A stretch of DNA of 64,000 nt from Heterobilharzia americana (GCA_944470555.2 OX104128.1:59093257-59157256), one strand, 5' to 3'. Numbered from the stretch's first letter, positions 50,506 to 61,996 are shown. Numbers and translations are program-made. The notes: a model not told the origin generated them from the letters alone.

Positions 50506-50771
50506 ACCAATGTTTATTTATCCACTACAGCTTAGTAGCAATCAAAACAGTAAATATTTAAAACGCTCTCAACATACTATTAGTATTTCAAGCGTAAAAT
50601 GAACTTTGTATTGACTGTGATTTTAATGCTTTAGTTGTTAATACATTAAGAAGGTATAGTGAGCAACTTATCAATCAATGTTTTGCGATTTCAGGGTTTT
50701 AGAAAAAACTTCCGAATCACTTTCACACTCACCTGAAGTATATGGTTGTAACATTATGATATTTCAGGTTG

Positions 50772-50960
50772 ATGCTCATCATAGACTGACATCAGTTGAA
50801 TAAACACTGAAAACCTGGGAATGCTAGACAGCTACGTTTCGATCTAGTATGGGGCTCCTCAGCAGTGCTCACCCATGACCCCGTCATGGATCGAACCCTT
50901 GGCCTTTAGATTTTTCAGCCACCACATTGGCATTGAGCCACTAAGTAGGAATTTAATGGT
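50772..50960 (-). mobile_element. Hammerhead SINE (CTGAGGA family), degraded
   Basis: The minus-strand element has a tRNA-like head (GGTTCGATCC near 50,890), a hammerhead region at about 50,822-50,869 with CTGAGGA and GAAA kept, and a tail ending near the GATGAGCATC motif. Stem I partners no longer pair and stem II is mismatched. Confidence 0.65.
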
Positions 50961-51174
50961 CCATATTTCCTACTTCTTTCGTTTCTCGATATAGTGCAAC
51001 CTCAAGTTAATACCATCGTTGAGTAACTGGCCCTCTGTTGAACTAGGTTGGCCCCACTGGTCACTACTTCTCATTGAAACTTCTGTAACCACCTCTTGAA
51101 GCTAGTTACTATTGAGCACTAGCTGGTATCAGTTTTAAAGTTTGTGGGATTTATTTACTGACTTCGGGTAGGTA

Positions 51175-51345
51175 TTCATCATGAACTGACATCAGTTGGA
51201 GGAACACTAGAAACCTGGGGGCACTAGACAGCTATTTGGTCCTAGTACGGGACCCCTCAGCAATTTGCACCATGGCCCCGTCATGGACCGAACTCTAGGA
51301 CTTTAGTTTTCACGGTCACCTAGTTGATATTCAGTCAATGGGTCG
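51175..51345 (-). mobile_element. Hammerhead SINE (CTGAGGA family), core mutated
   Basis: Same family. The hammerhead (about 51,222-51,270) has CTGAGGG instead of CTGAGGA and CAAA instead of GAAA, so catalysis is lost. Confidence 0.65.
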
Positions 51346-51504
51346 GAATCATACTTTTAGAAATAATTTCCTGTAAAAATTTGAATGTACTTTGTGTTTA
51401 TTAACATTCAATAGTTCAATTTAATTTTTGGTAATTAATGCTAAGTTACAACACTATTCTTGATTCAATTCGTTTTTCTTTTAATACTCATTTTTCAATT
51501 TTAG

Positions 51505-51721
51505 AAAATACAGGCTATGGCACATAGAGCTGAAGAAGTTGCTCGTCATTTATGGATGAGTGGTTGGGAGGTTGTAAATTTTCAACGACTACCTGCATGG
51601 CTTAAAGATAATGATATGCTGTTACATGGTCATCGACCTGAATTAAATAATGTATGGGCTTGTGTAAAATCAGTTTTTCGTATTCATACTGAAACTGGTA
51701 ACATATGGACACATCTTTTAG
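51505..51721 (+). CDS. PAQR/adiponectin-receptor-like protein, exon with N-terminal cytosolic part
   Basis: Adiponectin-receptor family proteins are seven-helix membrane proteins with a zinc-bound ceramidase-like site. The acceptor ATTTTAG at 51,504 opens frame KIQAMAHRAEEVARHLW; the text aligns with the ADIPOR segment after the variable N-terminus. Signature pieces are WLKDNDMLLHGHRPELN and FRIHTETGNIWTHLL. The donor is G|GTTTGT at 51,721/51,722. An ATG at 51,517 lies inside the exon, but the in-frame codons before it resemble the family, so the true start is probably in an upstream exon that I cannot find. Codons are AT-rich and intact; no frame break. Confidence 0.9.
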
Positions 51722-51768
51722 GTTTGTCTAGTTAATATATTGAAGTATAATTTTCAATTTATTTGTAG

Positions 51769-51949
51769 GTTGTTTCAGCTTTACCATTATATTTTTATTT
51801 ATGTTATGTCAACGGAGCAGTTTATTACAATGGCAAGATAAATTTGTCTTTTCAATATTCTTTCTTGGAGCAGTTTGCTGTCTTGGATTCTCATGTGTTT
51901 TTCATACAATATCCTGTCATTCTGAATATGTTGCACGAATCATGAACAA
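51769..51949 (+). CDS. PAQR/adiponectin-receptor-like protein, second exon seen (TM1-TM2)
   Basis: Joined across a 47-bp intron (51,722-51,768, ending TTTGTAG) in phase 1, giving HLLG-CFSFTIIFLFML. It continues FVFSIFFLGAVCCLGFS and VFHTISCHSEYVARIMNK. The His of FHT(x)2CHS is the first zinc ligand in this family. The exon ends in phase 2 at AA|GTAATG. Two hydrophobic helices are visible. Confidence 0.9.
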
Positions 51950-52531
51950 GTAATGCAGGTGAAATATACATTTATACGTTTGTTTTTTAAGAAAATAAAC
52001 GTCACAGAAATGCATATAATATGATTGATGGTTGATATGTTTTCCCTACTAGATTGTTTATTTGATATGACCACAGTGATCTAGCATTATTTGCTAAATG
52101 ATAGAATTTCGATCATTACAAGTTACGTTGTACCACAGTACCTACGTTAATGTGTCTGTATAGTTCAACAAATTGATACAGTCTCAAGTGATTATATCAA
52201 TAACAAGATATTCAGAGAAGAAACTCTTTTCAATGAATTCATTTTCAAGCTGTACATTCGTATATATATGATATTTAAAAGATGATAAACCGTGTGGAAA
52301 ACCAAACACTATATGATGATGATGATGACAATGATAATAAAAAGGAAGGTGAAGTAGATATGGTAATAGTTGAAGTATGAATGATAACAAAGTAGATTAC
52401 GTAATGTATGGAATGATCCATAGAAGGTATATAACCGAGAAAGGGGTGAAAAAAACGATGGAAGTAGTCAATTAACTAAGTATTATGTAATATATTTTTG
52501 AGATGAATGGGGATTTTGACTTAGAAGTAAT

Positions 52532-52660
52532 ATTCATCATGGACTGATATCAGTTGGGGAACCACTGAAAATCGGGGAGCACTGGACAGCTGTTTCGTCC
52601 TAGTATGGGACTCCTCAGCAGTACGCACCCACGACCCGGCTAGGGTCCTATTACATAATC
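52532..52660 (-). mobile_element. Hammerhead SINE (CTGAGGA family), well preserved
   Basis: Minus strand, in the PAQR intron. The upstream AGATGAATGGGGATTT and tail are shared with the copy at 61,918. The head is truncated soon after GACCCGGCTAGGGTC. Confidence 0.7.
52579..52625 (-). ncRNA. Intact hammerhead ribozyme (type I)
   Basis: All core positions are present: CTGAGGA, GAAA, and cleavage triplet GTC. Stem I (GTACTG with CAGTGC) pairs over 6 bp with one G-U. Stem II is GTCC/GGAC with a 7-base loop. Stem III is the very short AC/GT stem with an AGCT loop known from schistosome hammerheads. Predicted self-cleavage follows the C of GTC. Confidence 0.75.
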
Positions 52661-52917
52661 CTATTTGGTAGAACTTCTAGGTGTAGTAGTTTAAGGCTAA
52701 CAGCTGACTGTAAAACTGTGGACATCTTAATAAGAAATTCTACTGGATCATGTATGAATGCCACCGAAAATCCTAGGTATCAGATGAAGCAACAGTCTAA
52801 TAACCTCTATCATTTATCTCTAATAGGAATCAGCTTATATTTTTGACCGTTATCAACATAGTGAATATGTTATAACGCATATTCTGCAGTTTAATAATGG
52901 ATCGTGGCTAGCAGTGG

Positions 52918-52964
52918 AATCTAGGATGCGCATTTCGTCCTATTTAGGACTCGTCAGCTGGATG
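52918..52964 (-). ncRNA. Hammerhead ribozyme, one stem I mismatch
   Basis: CTGACGA and GAAA are kept. Stem II GTCC/GGAC is perfect. Stem I ATCCAG/CTAGAT has a single mismatch. The cleavage triplet is ATC, still of the NUH type. Possibly active. Confidence 0.7.
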
Positions 52965-53206
52965 TACCTGCTTCGCAGTGAGCGATGTTGTCCTCACCGG
53001 GATTCAGACTCAGGGGCGATAGCTTCAAGCGTCAAAGCGTAATCCACTACACCACCGAGCCACGCTAGCCACTTCTTGTACGACGGGTATAGTTTTTAGT
53101 ACAATTGTTTTTATATGCGGATAGTGGATAACGCGCTGGCGTTTGAAACGATCGCCTCCGAGTCCGAATCCCGGTGAGAACAACATCACTCACTGCGAAG
53201 CAGGAA

Positions 53207-53254
53207 CATCCAGCTGACGAGTCCCAAAGGGGACGTAATATGCATCCTGGATTC
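53207..53254 (+). ncRNA. Hammerhead relic, GAAA changed to GTAA
   Basis: CTGACGA and stem I (ATCCAG/CTGGAT) are perfect and stem II is paired. The conserved GAAA reads GTAA, which should abolish cleavage. Confidence 0.65.
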
Positions 53255-53494
53255 CACTGCTAGCCACGATCCATCATTAACATAATTAGAACGCAGGCAG
53301 TATCGAGGCATCGCACAGGAGCCTATATGCTAATAGAGACCGATCAATTCGGTCCAATCAACGACGGTATCATGTAAAAACAATTATACTATACTATTCT
53401 GCAGTTTGTTCATTGTCTACCTGGGCTTTTTCCATGCAGTTCAGAAAATGTATCTACACTATTGACTGTTGGTTATACTAAAAATATTTTTGTC

Positions 53495-53600
53495 AGAATC
53501 ACCGTGAACCAACATCAGTTGGAGAACCGTTGAAAACCTGGAAACAATGGATGCCTGTTTCGTCCCAGTATGGGAATCCTCAGAGGTACGCACCCATTAT
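53495..53600 (-). mobile_element. Hammerhead SINE fragment (CTGAGGA family)
   Basis: Short minus copy. CTGAGGA and GAAA are kept (53,547-53,588) but the two stem I strands no longer match. Head lost. Confidence 0.6.
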
Positions 53601-53769
53601 ATATTCCTCATCAGTGACATGCTTCTAGATGGATGTCCCAAATTTCTAATGAGAAGCCGTAATCTGTGAGGTTAACCATTTGGAAGTGAAACGAATGTCA
53701 ACTAAAGACCTTTCATAAAAGTCACACTATATCATAAGTTGATAAAACAAGTAGGCTGTGAACCACTGG

Positions 53770-53940
53770 ACTCCAATCTAGTAGTTGAGTAGCCAACGCG
53801 TTCACCATGAAACCTGAAAGTCCTGGGTTTGATCCCTGACGGGGGTCTTGTGTGCGTACTGCTGAGGAGTCCCATGCTAGAATGAATTGGTTGTTCATTG
53901 CTTCCAGGTTCCCAGTGTTTTTCCGACTGATCTCAGTCGT
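53770..53940 (+). mobile_element. Hammerhead SINE (CTGAGGA family), plus strand
   Basis: Head with GGGTTTGATCCCTG (B-box-like). The hammerhead at 53,854-53,900 starts CTGAGGAGTCCC but GAAA is GAAT and stem II is broken. A TTA/ATT microsatellite follows. Confidence 0.6.
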
Positions 53941-53949
53941 TTGTTGTCA

Positions 53950-53988
53950 CCACTATTATTATTACTATTGTTATTATTATTATTAAGG
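53950..53988. repeat. ATT/TTA microsatellite
   Basis: Consists of TATTATTATTACTATTG and TTATTATTATTATTA runs directly after a SINE tail; may be its extended tail. Confidence 0.7.
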
Positions 53989-54344
53989 CTTGGTGGCAGA
54001 CATACTTGCGATCGGGTAAAAGGTATTGCTTGGAATTACTTATTGATATGTTGTTTGGAGAGATTTTCACTATCCAAAGCAAAATACTACTTATTTGGAA
54101 ACAGCATGATTTGATATCATTAGAACAGGTGACTGTTTCAAGGAGACAGAGGTTAGAAAATGTGTGTAGATATATAAAGATTTATTCATCCATCACGAGT
54201 TCGAGTAAAATAATTTAATCCAGTAAAATGACGGAGAATTACAAGTATATCAATAAGTAGTAATAGATGATTTTGCCATGTTCCGATAAAGTTCTGATGA
54301 AATATTGATTTGGGGTGGTAAGTTATTAATATTAATCTTCGGAG

Positions 54345-54580
54345 GTAGTATCCATCATGGACTGAAAATATAGGGCACTGCACACCTGTTTCGTCCTAGT
54401 ATATGACTCTTCAGCAGTACGCACCCACAACCCAGCTAAGGATCGAACTCAAGACCTTCGGGTTTCACGGCGAACGCGTTAACTATTCACCCACTGAGTC
54501 AGTTTTCAGTGGTCAACAGTTTCTAACTTCTGTCAATTCACGATATAGCGCGACTATCAACCTTCCGACTAGTTGATAAT
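54345..54580 (-). mobile_element. Hammerhead SINE (CTGAGGA family) with full head
   Basis: A tRNA-like head (GAGTTCGATCC on the minus strand) and a longer leader up to about 54,575 (CGATATAGCGCGAC region), also seen near 50,995 and partly at 62,110. Confidence 0.65.
54375..54421 (-). ncRNA. Hammerhead relic with cleavage site C17 changed to G
   Basis: CTGAAGA and GAAA are kept and stem I GTACTG/CAGTGC is intact. The cleavage triplet reads GTG instead of GTC, which is not cut by hammerheads. Stem II is reduced to GTC/GAC. Confidence 0.6.
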
Positions 54581-55122
54581 AATATTACGAGATTGCGTAT
54601 AAAGTATCTACAAGACGAAAAATAACAGCTTTAAAGATAATGGTAATGGAAGATGTATTGTCCTCCCCCGCCCCCCCTCCCTAACAAATATACATTCATG
54701 TTCTCTTGGAAATGATTTGATTCTGAGCAGTAGTATTTAAAAAAAAATTGATCAAAGTCAATAATCTTCTAAGTTTCTACTGATAGTATGCTTCAACATA
54801 ATTGCAGATGCTATAACTACCGAATATTTTTTGGGGCTTAAACAACCGACCTATTTTTTAGCAAACTATACTCTCACTTTAAAGCGTACTAGTTATCCAG
54901 TTAGATCGGGATACTCCGTACAATTTTTACCATATAGTCATTATAAGAGGAATCTTATTGACTAGATGAGATTGACGCTTTTAGAATAAATTTGCTCATA
55001 AAACTCATATATCTATTTCCTTCAAGTATCAACTGTTACCAAGTGTTAATAGTTATGCATTATGAAAAGAAATGTCAGTATTCATCAACTGTAGTATATG
55101 ATTATATCTATTTTCTTTATAG
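54581..55122. other. Intron sequence
   Basis: AT-rich remainder of the intron before the third exon, with a C-rich run near 54,664-54,682. No other feature seen. Confidence 0.55.
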
Positions 55123-55504
55123 GCTTGATTATGCTGGAATAGCTTTTCTTACAGTTGGTTCATTTGTACCCTATTTATACTATACATTCTACTGTATATT
55201 TTGGGCTAAAGCATTTTATTTAATATTGATTGGAGTATTGGGAATTTCTGCAGTTATTATCTCAATGTCAACAAAGTTTGCTACTCCACCATTTCGACCA
55301 TTAAGAGCTGGAGTTTTTATAGCTCTTGGTCTTTCAGGTGTTATTCCATGCATACATGCTATCATTATCAATGGATTTTGGCAATCTGTTAATTATGGTT
55401 CACTTGGTTGGTTGTCTCTTATGGCTGTACTTTATATTTCTGGAGCAGCTATCTATGCTGCAAGAATACCGGAAAGATGGTTTCGTGGACGTTTTGATTT
55501 ATGG
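55123..55504 (+). CDS. PAQR/adiponectin-receptor-like protein, third exon seen (TM3-TM6)
   Basis: After a 3,173-bp intron full of hammerhead SINEs, acceptor TTCTTTATAG|G restores codon AAG and gives LDYAGIAFLTVGSFVPYLYY, then VLGISAVIISMSTKFATPPF, LRAGVFIALGLSGVIPCIHA, GWLSLMAVLYISGAAIYAAR and IPERWFRGRFDLW. Four more helices. The exon ends TGG|GTTGGT. The family normally continues with a FQSHQIFH-type helix that holds two zinc-binding His; that exon is not found in the next 8.5 kb, so it probably lies past the window end. Paralogue (PAQR1/2 type) is by similarity only. Confidence 0.9.
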
Positions 55505-57281
55505 GTTGGTGTTAATTTTCATTATATCTTTTAAAATAAATAAATTTTTATCGTTTATTTGACGACAATTACTCAACGTGTTCAAATGTATACTTTGTAT
55601 TATCCATATAGTCATAGATCTTAGCTATAATTATGTTAAGTATTAGTGGAATTCTATATCATATAGACATTATGCCAAATACTATGCAAAGCTCTAACTC
55701 ATCGATTTAGGCAGTTAACTTTCAACTAGTGTGTCGTGAGTTCGAACTCTGTTTCAGTCTACTAAGATGTAGGAAGTTGGGTAGTATTACTAGCCTTCTT
55801 TCATCAGGTGTAACTGACTGCCTTCTACACGTAGACACATTTGACGGTTAAGCGCATTTCGATTTCTATTTACTAAAGGTATACTATACGGCAGTTTTCA
55901 ACTTCTACTGTAAGATGTGCATCGATTAATCCAAATAACGATTATTTTCACGGCATAAATTACTAGTGGGAGCTTAAAGTGAGTGTGGTTGTTCAGATGT
56001 ACATAAATTAATCTATGCGTTCAATATTCATGCCTCTTCAAAGTGTTACAAAGCCAGTCGAATTCATTTCATTCATGTATAAAAGTTTCTACCTAAAATT
56101 ACTAGGTATCATTGACTCACTTAGTTCATGCTACGGTTTATCGTGAAATACTTGTTCAAACATGCTATCCACACATTAAAAGAGATCGTTAGCATTGATC
56201 AATAAAACGCTTGAACTGCTCATGGTAGTTAAGCAAAGGCGTGTTAGTAAATGGACTGAGTTCTTATTTGTTGAATTTTTTTTGGTATAACTTTGTAATA
56301 ACCATTTTTAGCAACAAGTTGGAACTATGCTTCATATCAAATAAACTTTGAATCCTTTTTGGTAGGTGTTAGTTGGATGAAGGGAATCGGCAGAAAGTCT
56401 TGCTCTACTTCGGTTTCATGCTAGTTGACATTTGTCAATGAGGCGTATCTGCAACCTCTATGTGAAGGATGTCTTGCTTGAAATTCGAATCTTGCGTTAT
56501 CCGATACCGTTGTCAGCGAAGTTATCACGGAGCTATTCACGCTGAAATTGACCAATCAGCACTTAAGATTAGACAAAGTGGAGCTGGTTGCCCACCAATG
56601 ATCAATCAACTTACCTACAAGAGGTTAATTGCGGCCCGAATAGCTCCGTGGTAACGTCGCTGACTGAGGCACTGTGTAACTTGGGTTCGGAGCTAACATG
56701 TTAAGGTATAAGGAAGTAAACTCTAACGTAAAAATAATAATGATCAGTCATTAATAATAAGATGAATATTGAAGCAATAAAGATAACGAAGAAAGGATAA
56801 TGACCACGTACCTTTTCTGTATGCAGAGCTTAGACTTTAATTGTTCCATTGTCAACGCTTCTGTTATACACAAGTGACGAACACGTACTCCTTTCGAGCC
56901 GTTTCGCTTAACTTTATGTAGGATTTTGAAAGAGGAAAATGGAAAAACGACACGGCCAGAGTTGACTAAATTGCTCAAGATGAAACTGTTGCTTCACTTG
57001 CATTCTTTTCTGGACAGACAAGCAAGAAAGTACTCAGAAATGCGTTTGAAAACATTGCGCTTTGTGTGACATACATAGTCAGCTGTATAAAATCAGGTAA
57101 ACTAATAAACACACATGATGTAGCCCGAAGCGGACAGTTTGTCCTTCGCATCTTCTTGAATCAGCTGTCGATTGGAGAAAGCTATTTGCAGTTCGGTGGC
57201 ATAGAATGTTTTGGATGCGTTCTCCGTTTTAAACTCAGTACTCATTAATAAAATCATCTTAGGAACAGTAAGAACTTGTTC
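55505..57281. other. Probable PAQR intron or downstream DNA; tRNA-like SINE traces
   Basis: No exon found. Around 55,700-55,870 (GAGTTCGAACTC) and 56,630-56,715 (TAGCTCCGTGGTAACG followed by TGGGTTCGGAGC) there are A/B-box-like sequences of a tRNA-derived repeat without a hammerhead. The rest has no signal. Confidence 0.4.
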
Positions 57282-57307
57282 TTATTGTTGTTTTTATTAT
57301 TTTATTA

Positions 57308-59714
57308 TTAGTCCCTTGGGTTCCTAGTGGAACATAGGGCTTCAGTAGCACGTCTCCAGTGACCTCTGTTCTCTGAGATCTTTTGAACCTGGTCCCATGA
57401 CAGCCCACAACCTCTCATTTCCTCCTCGCACGACCTCCTCCATGTCACCCTCGGACGTCCAACTCGTCGCTTCCCATGGGGATTCCACTCGAGCAACTGG
57501 CCTGACGCGTGATGTCCTCAGTCGGCCTTCTCAGTGCATGGCCAATCCATCTCCACTTCTTCCTGCATATTTGTTGCGTGATAGGTTCTTGGTTGGTTCG
57601 TTCCCAGAGTTCCTTGTTGCTTATTTTTTCTGGCCATCTGATCTTCAGCAGCGAGCGTAAGCAGTTGTTGATGAATGTCTGTAGTTTATTGGAAATGCCT
57701 TTCGTGACGCGCCAAGTCTCTGAGCCATACAAGAGCACTGACTTGACGTTGGTGTTGAAAATCCGTATCTTGTTCCGCATGCTGAGTGCAGAAGATCTCC
57801 ACACTGGTTTCAGGCTAATGAACGCCTGTCTTGCTTTTCCGATTCTGACTTTGACGTCCTCGTCCGTCCGCCTGTAGTTGAAACAGTGCTTCCTAGATAA
57901 GTGAAGGAGGTTACTTCCTTCAAGTTTCTCCCGTTGACGGTGATTGGAGTTTGTAGTTGTTGTTGTTGGTGTTGGTGCGGTATCTTCATCACTTCTGTCT
58001 TCTCTATATTCACCTGAAGTCCCGTCTTAGCTGCCTCTTCTATCAACTTGTTAGTTTTTGCCTGCAGATCTTCAAGTTTGTGTGACATTAGGCACAAGTC
58101 ATCGGCGAAATCCAAGTCTTCTAGGTTCTTTTCCGTCGTCCAGTGTATCCCCCTCTTCTCGCTGCCCACTGTTTGCTGCATGATCCAGTCCACCACAATA
58201 AGGAATATCATGGGGGATAGTAGGCAACCTTGTTTCACTCCTGTCTTCACTTCAAAGGCATCACTGAGCTTCCCATTGTGGATTACTTGGCATGTGGCAT
58301 CTTCATATAGTTGTTGAATGAGGCGGAGAAAGGTTTGCGGCACTCCGTAGTATTGAAGCAGTTTCCAAATTACTTCTCGGTCGACGCTGTCAAAGGCCTT
58401 CTCAAAGTCGATGAAGTTGAGGTAGAGAGCTGATTGCCATTCTATGCTCTGTTCTATGATGATGCGTGGAGTGGCGTAGCAATTTGGTCCTCACATGATT
58501 TGTACTTCCTGAAGCCTGCTTGTTCCGGTCGCAGTTTTGAATCCAGTGCATCTTTAAGCCTCTCCAGGATGATGCGGCTTAATATTCTACTTGGGGTGGA
58601 CAGGAGAGTGATTCCACACCAGTTCTTGCAAACACTGAGGTCTCCTTTCTTCGGCAGTTTGACAAGGTAACCCTTCTTCCAGTCAACCAGCAGGTACCTT
58701 CTCTTCCTTCCACACCTTCTGCAATAGTGGTGTGAGCATGTCCGCTGTTGTCTCTGCATCTGTTCTCAGTGCTTCTGGCGGGATTCCATCTGGTCCTGCT
58801 GCTTTCCCGCATTTCAGTAGCTTTATGGCGTTCAGGACTTCCATTTTCGTTGGAGGATTAATGTTCACTTGTAATTCAGCGGCTGCAGGTGGTATTTCTG
58901 GACGAAGTGCAGGTGGTGGTGGTGGTCGATTCAAGAGCTTCTTGAAGTGGTCGGCCCATCGTTTCCTCTGTTTCTCTTCTTTTGTAATTAAATTTCCTTC
59001 TTCATCTTTTATTGGTTTCATCTGTGTTGGTCTCTTCCCTGATAGCAACCTGGTTATTTGATACAATGTCGTCAGGTCTCTCTTACCTGCAGCCTGTTCT
59101 GCTTCACTTGCCAGTGTTTCGTAGAAGTGTCTTTTGTCTTTGCGTGCACTCTTCTTCACTTCTTTGTCCAGTATTTTATACATTGTGCTCAGTTCCTCTT
59201 GTCGTTGAGCATCCTTGCACTGGTTTATCTTCTGCTTCACCATCCTCCTCTCCTCTATCAGCTTCCAGGTATCCGTCGAGATCCATTCCTTGTCTTCTTT
59301 CTTCTTCCTTCCTAATACTGTTGTGCAGGTTTCTTTCCACATAGCTTTCAAAGACTTCCAGTGTTCTTCCACACAGGTTTCTTCAGGAATGTTCCTCGAT
59401 ATCTCCCATTTTGTCTTGATGGCTGCTTTGAAGATCTCCTTTGTAGTTTCATCCTTCAGTTTCCGAGTGTTGTACTTGAATTGAGGTCTATCACCAGCTT
59501 CCTTGAAGGCTTTTAACTTGATTTCGAAGGTTCCTTGCACTAGATAGTGGTCTGAACCTACATCTGCTCCTCTTCTTGACCTTGTGTTAAGTAGACTGCG
59601 TCTCCATTTTCTTGAGATTGAGATAAAGTCGATTTGATTTTTAGTGTGTCCATCTGGTGAATCAAATCCATGTCGCTTTGTGGATATCTTTGTGCTCGAA
59701 CACACTGCCTCCAA
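57308..59714 (-). pseudogene. SR2-like reverse transcriptase and C-terminal domain
   Basis: Overlapping frames in order: 59,714-58,683 (EN end, linker, GKAAGPDGIPPEAL), 58,759-58,454 (PKKGDLSVCKNWCGITLLST, LRPEQAGFRK), about 58,460-57,810 (IDFEKAFDSVDREV, GVKQGCLLSPMIF, LDFADDLCLMSHKLEDL), 57,804-57,445 (VKSVLLYGSETW, WRWIGHALRR) and 57,496-57,308 (KRRVGRPRVTWRR). The FADD catalytic box is intact. At least four frame breaks separate the pieces. Confidence 0.88.
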
Positions 59715-60471
59715 TCACCAAATCGTTGAATGCGCAGAATTCTGCAAACAATTCTCCATTCTCATTCATTTCACCGAGCGCCTCTCGACCCATGGTTAGT
59801 TCTCTTCCCGTGTTGTCCCCTCCCAGTTTGGCATTCATGTCGCCCATTAGAATTTTGATATCGCCAACTGAGGTCTTGTCAAGTGTTGATTGCAGTTGTC
59901 TGTAGAAATCCTCCTTTTTCTCTTGCTCTGCATTATTTGTAGGTGCATAACATTGTATGATTGTGGCCTTTCTTCCTTTTGAGTTGAATCTTGCTGTCAT
60001 GATCCTGGAGGAGATTGGTTCCCACTGCACGAGAGAGCCTTCGATGCTCTTGAGGAAATCATGATAGCCACTCCATAACTCGGTGTGCTCGTGGTTGTCG
60101 TCTGGGTGACCGGAGTAGATTATTGATTCTCCAGTTGACAGTTTGGAGAGTCCACTCCCATTCCATCTGCTTTCGCAAATCCCAAGCACTTCGATGTGAT
60201 ACCTTCTCATCTCCTTTGCAATCTGGGCTGCCTTACTGGGTTCAAACATCGTGCGGACATTCCATGTCCCCACGTTTACTTTTGCTTTCATCGAGAGAAG
60301 ACACATCGGCCAATTGGCTTCCCGAAGGCTTTCACCAACTGGCGTCATTTCGCCTCTCCGATTCCAGCGGGGTGTAAGTTTGTTTTCATTTTTTATATTT
60401 TGTTCGTGCTTTGAAGTTTCTTTAGCGGTTAGATTTGTTTTACGGGGTAGGGTTGCTAGCCCTGTGCCCAA
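59662..60471 (-). pseudogene. SR2-like endonuclease domain
   Basis: Reads KVNVGTWNVRTMFEPSKAAQ, ICESRWNGSG, then GYHDFLKSIEGSL, IIQCYAPTNN and ILMGDMNAKLGGDN. These are APE-type endonuclease motifs including E of ICESRW and D/N of GDMN. The frame breaks at 59,662-59,714; the last motif (GSDHYLV) is read in the next frame at about 59,545-59,565. The domain nicks the target strand for priming. Confidence 0.88.
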
Positions 60472-60589
60472 CCTTCCCTGTTTATCCGGGCTTAGGACCG
60501 GCTAGTAACTAGTAAACTAGTTAACCAGGCGAGGTTTATTGTTGTTTTGGCTTCATATATTTTGTGATGAAGCTTGGGGGATAGCCACT

Positions 60590-61400
60590 TTGAAGAAGTA
60601 TTCTTCAAACGTGTTCTTACTCATCATCTGTTGTGTCATTTGTGCATAAATAAGGTTACTTCTTCAGTTCAGTGGTACTGAACTTTGTAAATGAGTATAT
60701 TATCCATTCCAAGTTGACTGCTTAGAGATTGATTTTTATCAAGTAGTCATCAGATCTTCACTTCAATAAGACATCAAGAAAATGTGGTTGTGAGTCGGTT
60801 TCAACTTTCATTGTGAAATTGATAGTGGGTTGACTCTTATTGAATTTAAGAAGACCGGCATCACGATGAATTTTCTAATAGCAAGATGATGAAGGTTTCA
60901 TCCACATACCTTCTATATAGATGAAACTGATCGATAATTGAATGTAGTCCAGTGTTTTCTGAATTAACCATGAAGAAAACTGCTAAAAGAGGGCCCAATG
61001 GTAACCCCATAACTGCTCCATCCTTTTTTTGAAGAAACTAAACATGGAAAATGTATCGTAGGAGTGGTTCCTTAAGATAGTGAACAGAAATATCTACTTC
61101 TAGATCATTAGTTTCGATATAATTGTGTCGAACATTTATGAAGAGTAAAGTGACATCCAAAGACAACATTCGTTTTCCAGATGTACTGAGGTTGTTCAAT
61201 GCGTCGACTAGCTCAAATGAATCAAGTGAAGTGTATCTATTATTCCAACTTCTCACTGGTTGAAGAATTTTAGTCAGCCACTTAAAAATCGGATGGTATG
61301 AGAAACTATTCATATTGAAAATTGAACAGAAAGGAATGAACTGTTCTCAGTAACCATGTACACATTTGTGGATTAGGCAATGAAACTACCTAGCTGCTCA
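60590..61400 (-). pseudogene. Penelope-like reverse transcriptase fragment
   Basis: Minus-strand text reads HPIFKWLTKILQPVRSWNNR, NLSTSGKRMLSLDVTLLFIN, HYLKEPLLRYIFHV, then KDGAVMGLPLGPLLAVFFM, YRRYVDETFIILLLENS and, in another frame, FTMKVETDSQPHFLDVLLK. This order is that of Penelope-like RTs; the YVDD box reads YVDE. The GIY-YIG end is missing. Broken in at least three places. Confidence 0.8.
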
Positions 61401-61894
61401 AATGTTGGAAGGTGGAACGGTGTTCGACTTAAAACACTGAGCCACAGCTCCACGGATGGAGAGGAACATCCTTCTTGTGTACTTTTAGCACCCCATAGAG
61501 TCGGAAGATGACATTAACCTGATGGTTTCAAGTATTCCAACAGATCACTACTAATGGTCGACTCGTTTTTTCAACTTTTGCTCAGATTGTTCAGTTATAT
61601 TCTTTTGAAAACTTAACTTTATCTGATAGCATAGGAAACGACAAGACCGAGACTCAGGAAGGAATGTTTATTATTGACATCTTGTACACAATGTGTTTCA
61701 TCCCTTCTGCTTCTGTTTCGATTTGCTTTTAATACGCCCACATTGTCTCTTGCGTTTCTTTGAGCAGAATATTTACCCATTGCTAGTAATTGCCTATGAC
61801 TTCTGCTGCTATCTCAACGTATACTATTTATATCCATTCTGATCAGTGGCACCCACTACAATACTTCTCATTTGTTTGTCTGCTTACTTAACTG
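61401..61894. other. No gene seen
   Basis: Spacer without motifs that I can read. Confidence 0.45.
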
Positions 61895-61996
61895 TAAATA
61901 CGATTAATGCATTTTTTAGATGAATGGGGATTTTTAATTTAGAAGTAGTATTCATCATGGACTGGTATCAGTTGGGGAACCATTGAAAATCTGGGA

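Larger units (their letters stand above)
52880..53407. mobile_element. Inverted (tails-outward) Smalpha SINE pair inserted as one unit
   Basis: A minus copy (52,893 to about 53,085) and a plus copy (about 53,110-53,395) meet head to head. The repeat TATTCTGCAGTTT (13 bp) at 52,880-52,892 and 53,395-53,407 flanks the pair exactly. Each copy has a tRNA-derived head: the left copy shows TGGTGTAGTGGATTACG and GAGTCTGAATCCCGG, consistent with pol III A and B boxes. The long inverted arms include GGATCGTGGCTAGCAGTGG and its complement. Confidence 0.8.
57282..60548 (-). mobile_element. Full-length SR2-like RTE retrotransposon with target duplication
   Basis: The element occupies 57,295-60,535 (3.24 kb). 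The 13-bp repeat TTATTGTTGTTTT at 57,282-57,294 and 60,536-60,548 flanks it. It has one long ORF region (endonuclease then RT) and an AATAATAAAATAATAAAA-type tail, as expected for RTE. It lies antisense to the PAQR gene. Several frameshifts make it inactive, but text is well preserved, so it is younger than the fragments at 36.4 and 48.9 kb. Confidence 0.9.

Noticed and set aside
53937..53988. Short tandem array or CRISPR-like repeat
   Set aside because: Simple ATT/TTA microsatellite; no spaced identical units anywhere in the window.
55326..55562. Alternative frame over the PAQR third exon
   Set aside because: A shadow frame; the other register encodes conserved PAQR text.
56630..56715. tRNA gene
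   Set aside because: A- and B-box-like words are present but no cloverleaf arms or anticodon loop could be assembled; a tRNA-derived SINE head is more likely.
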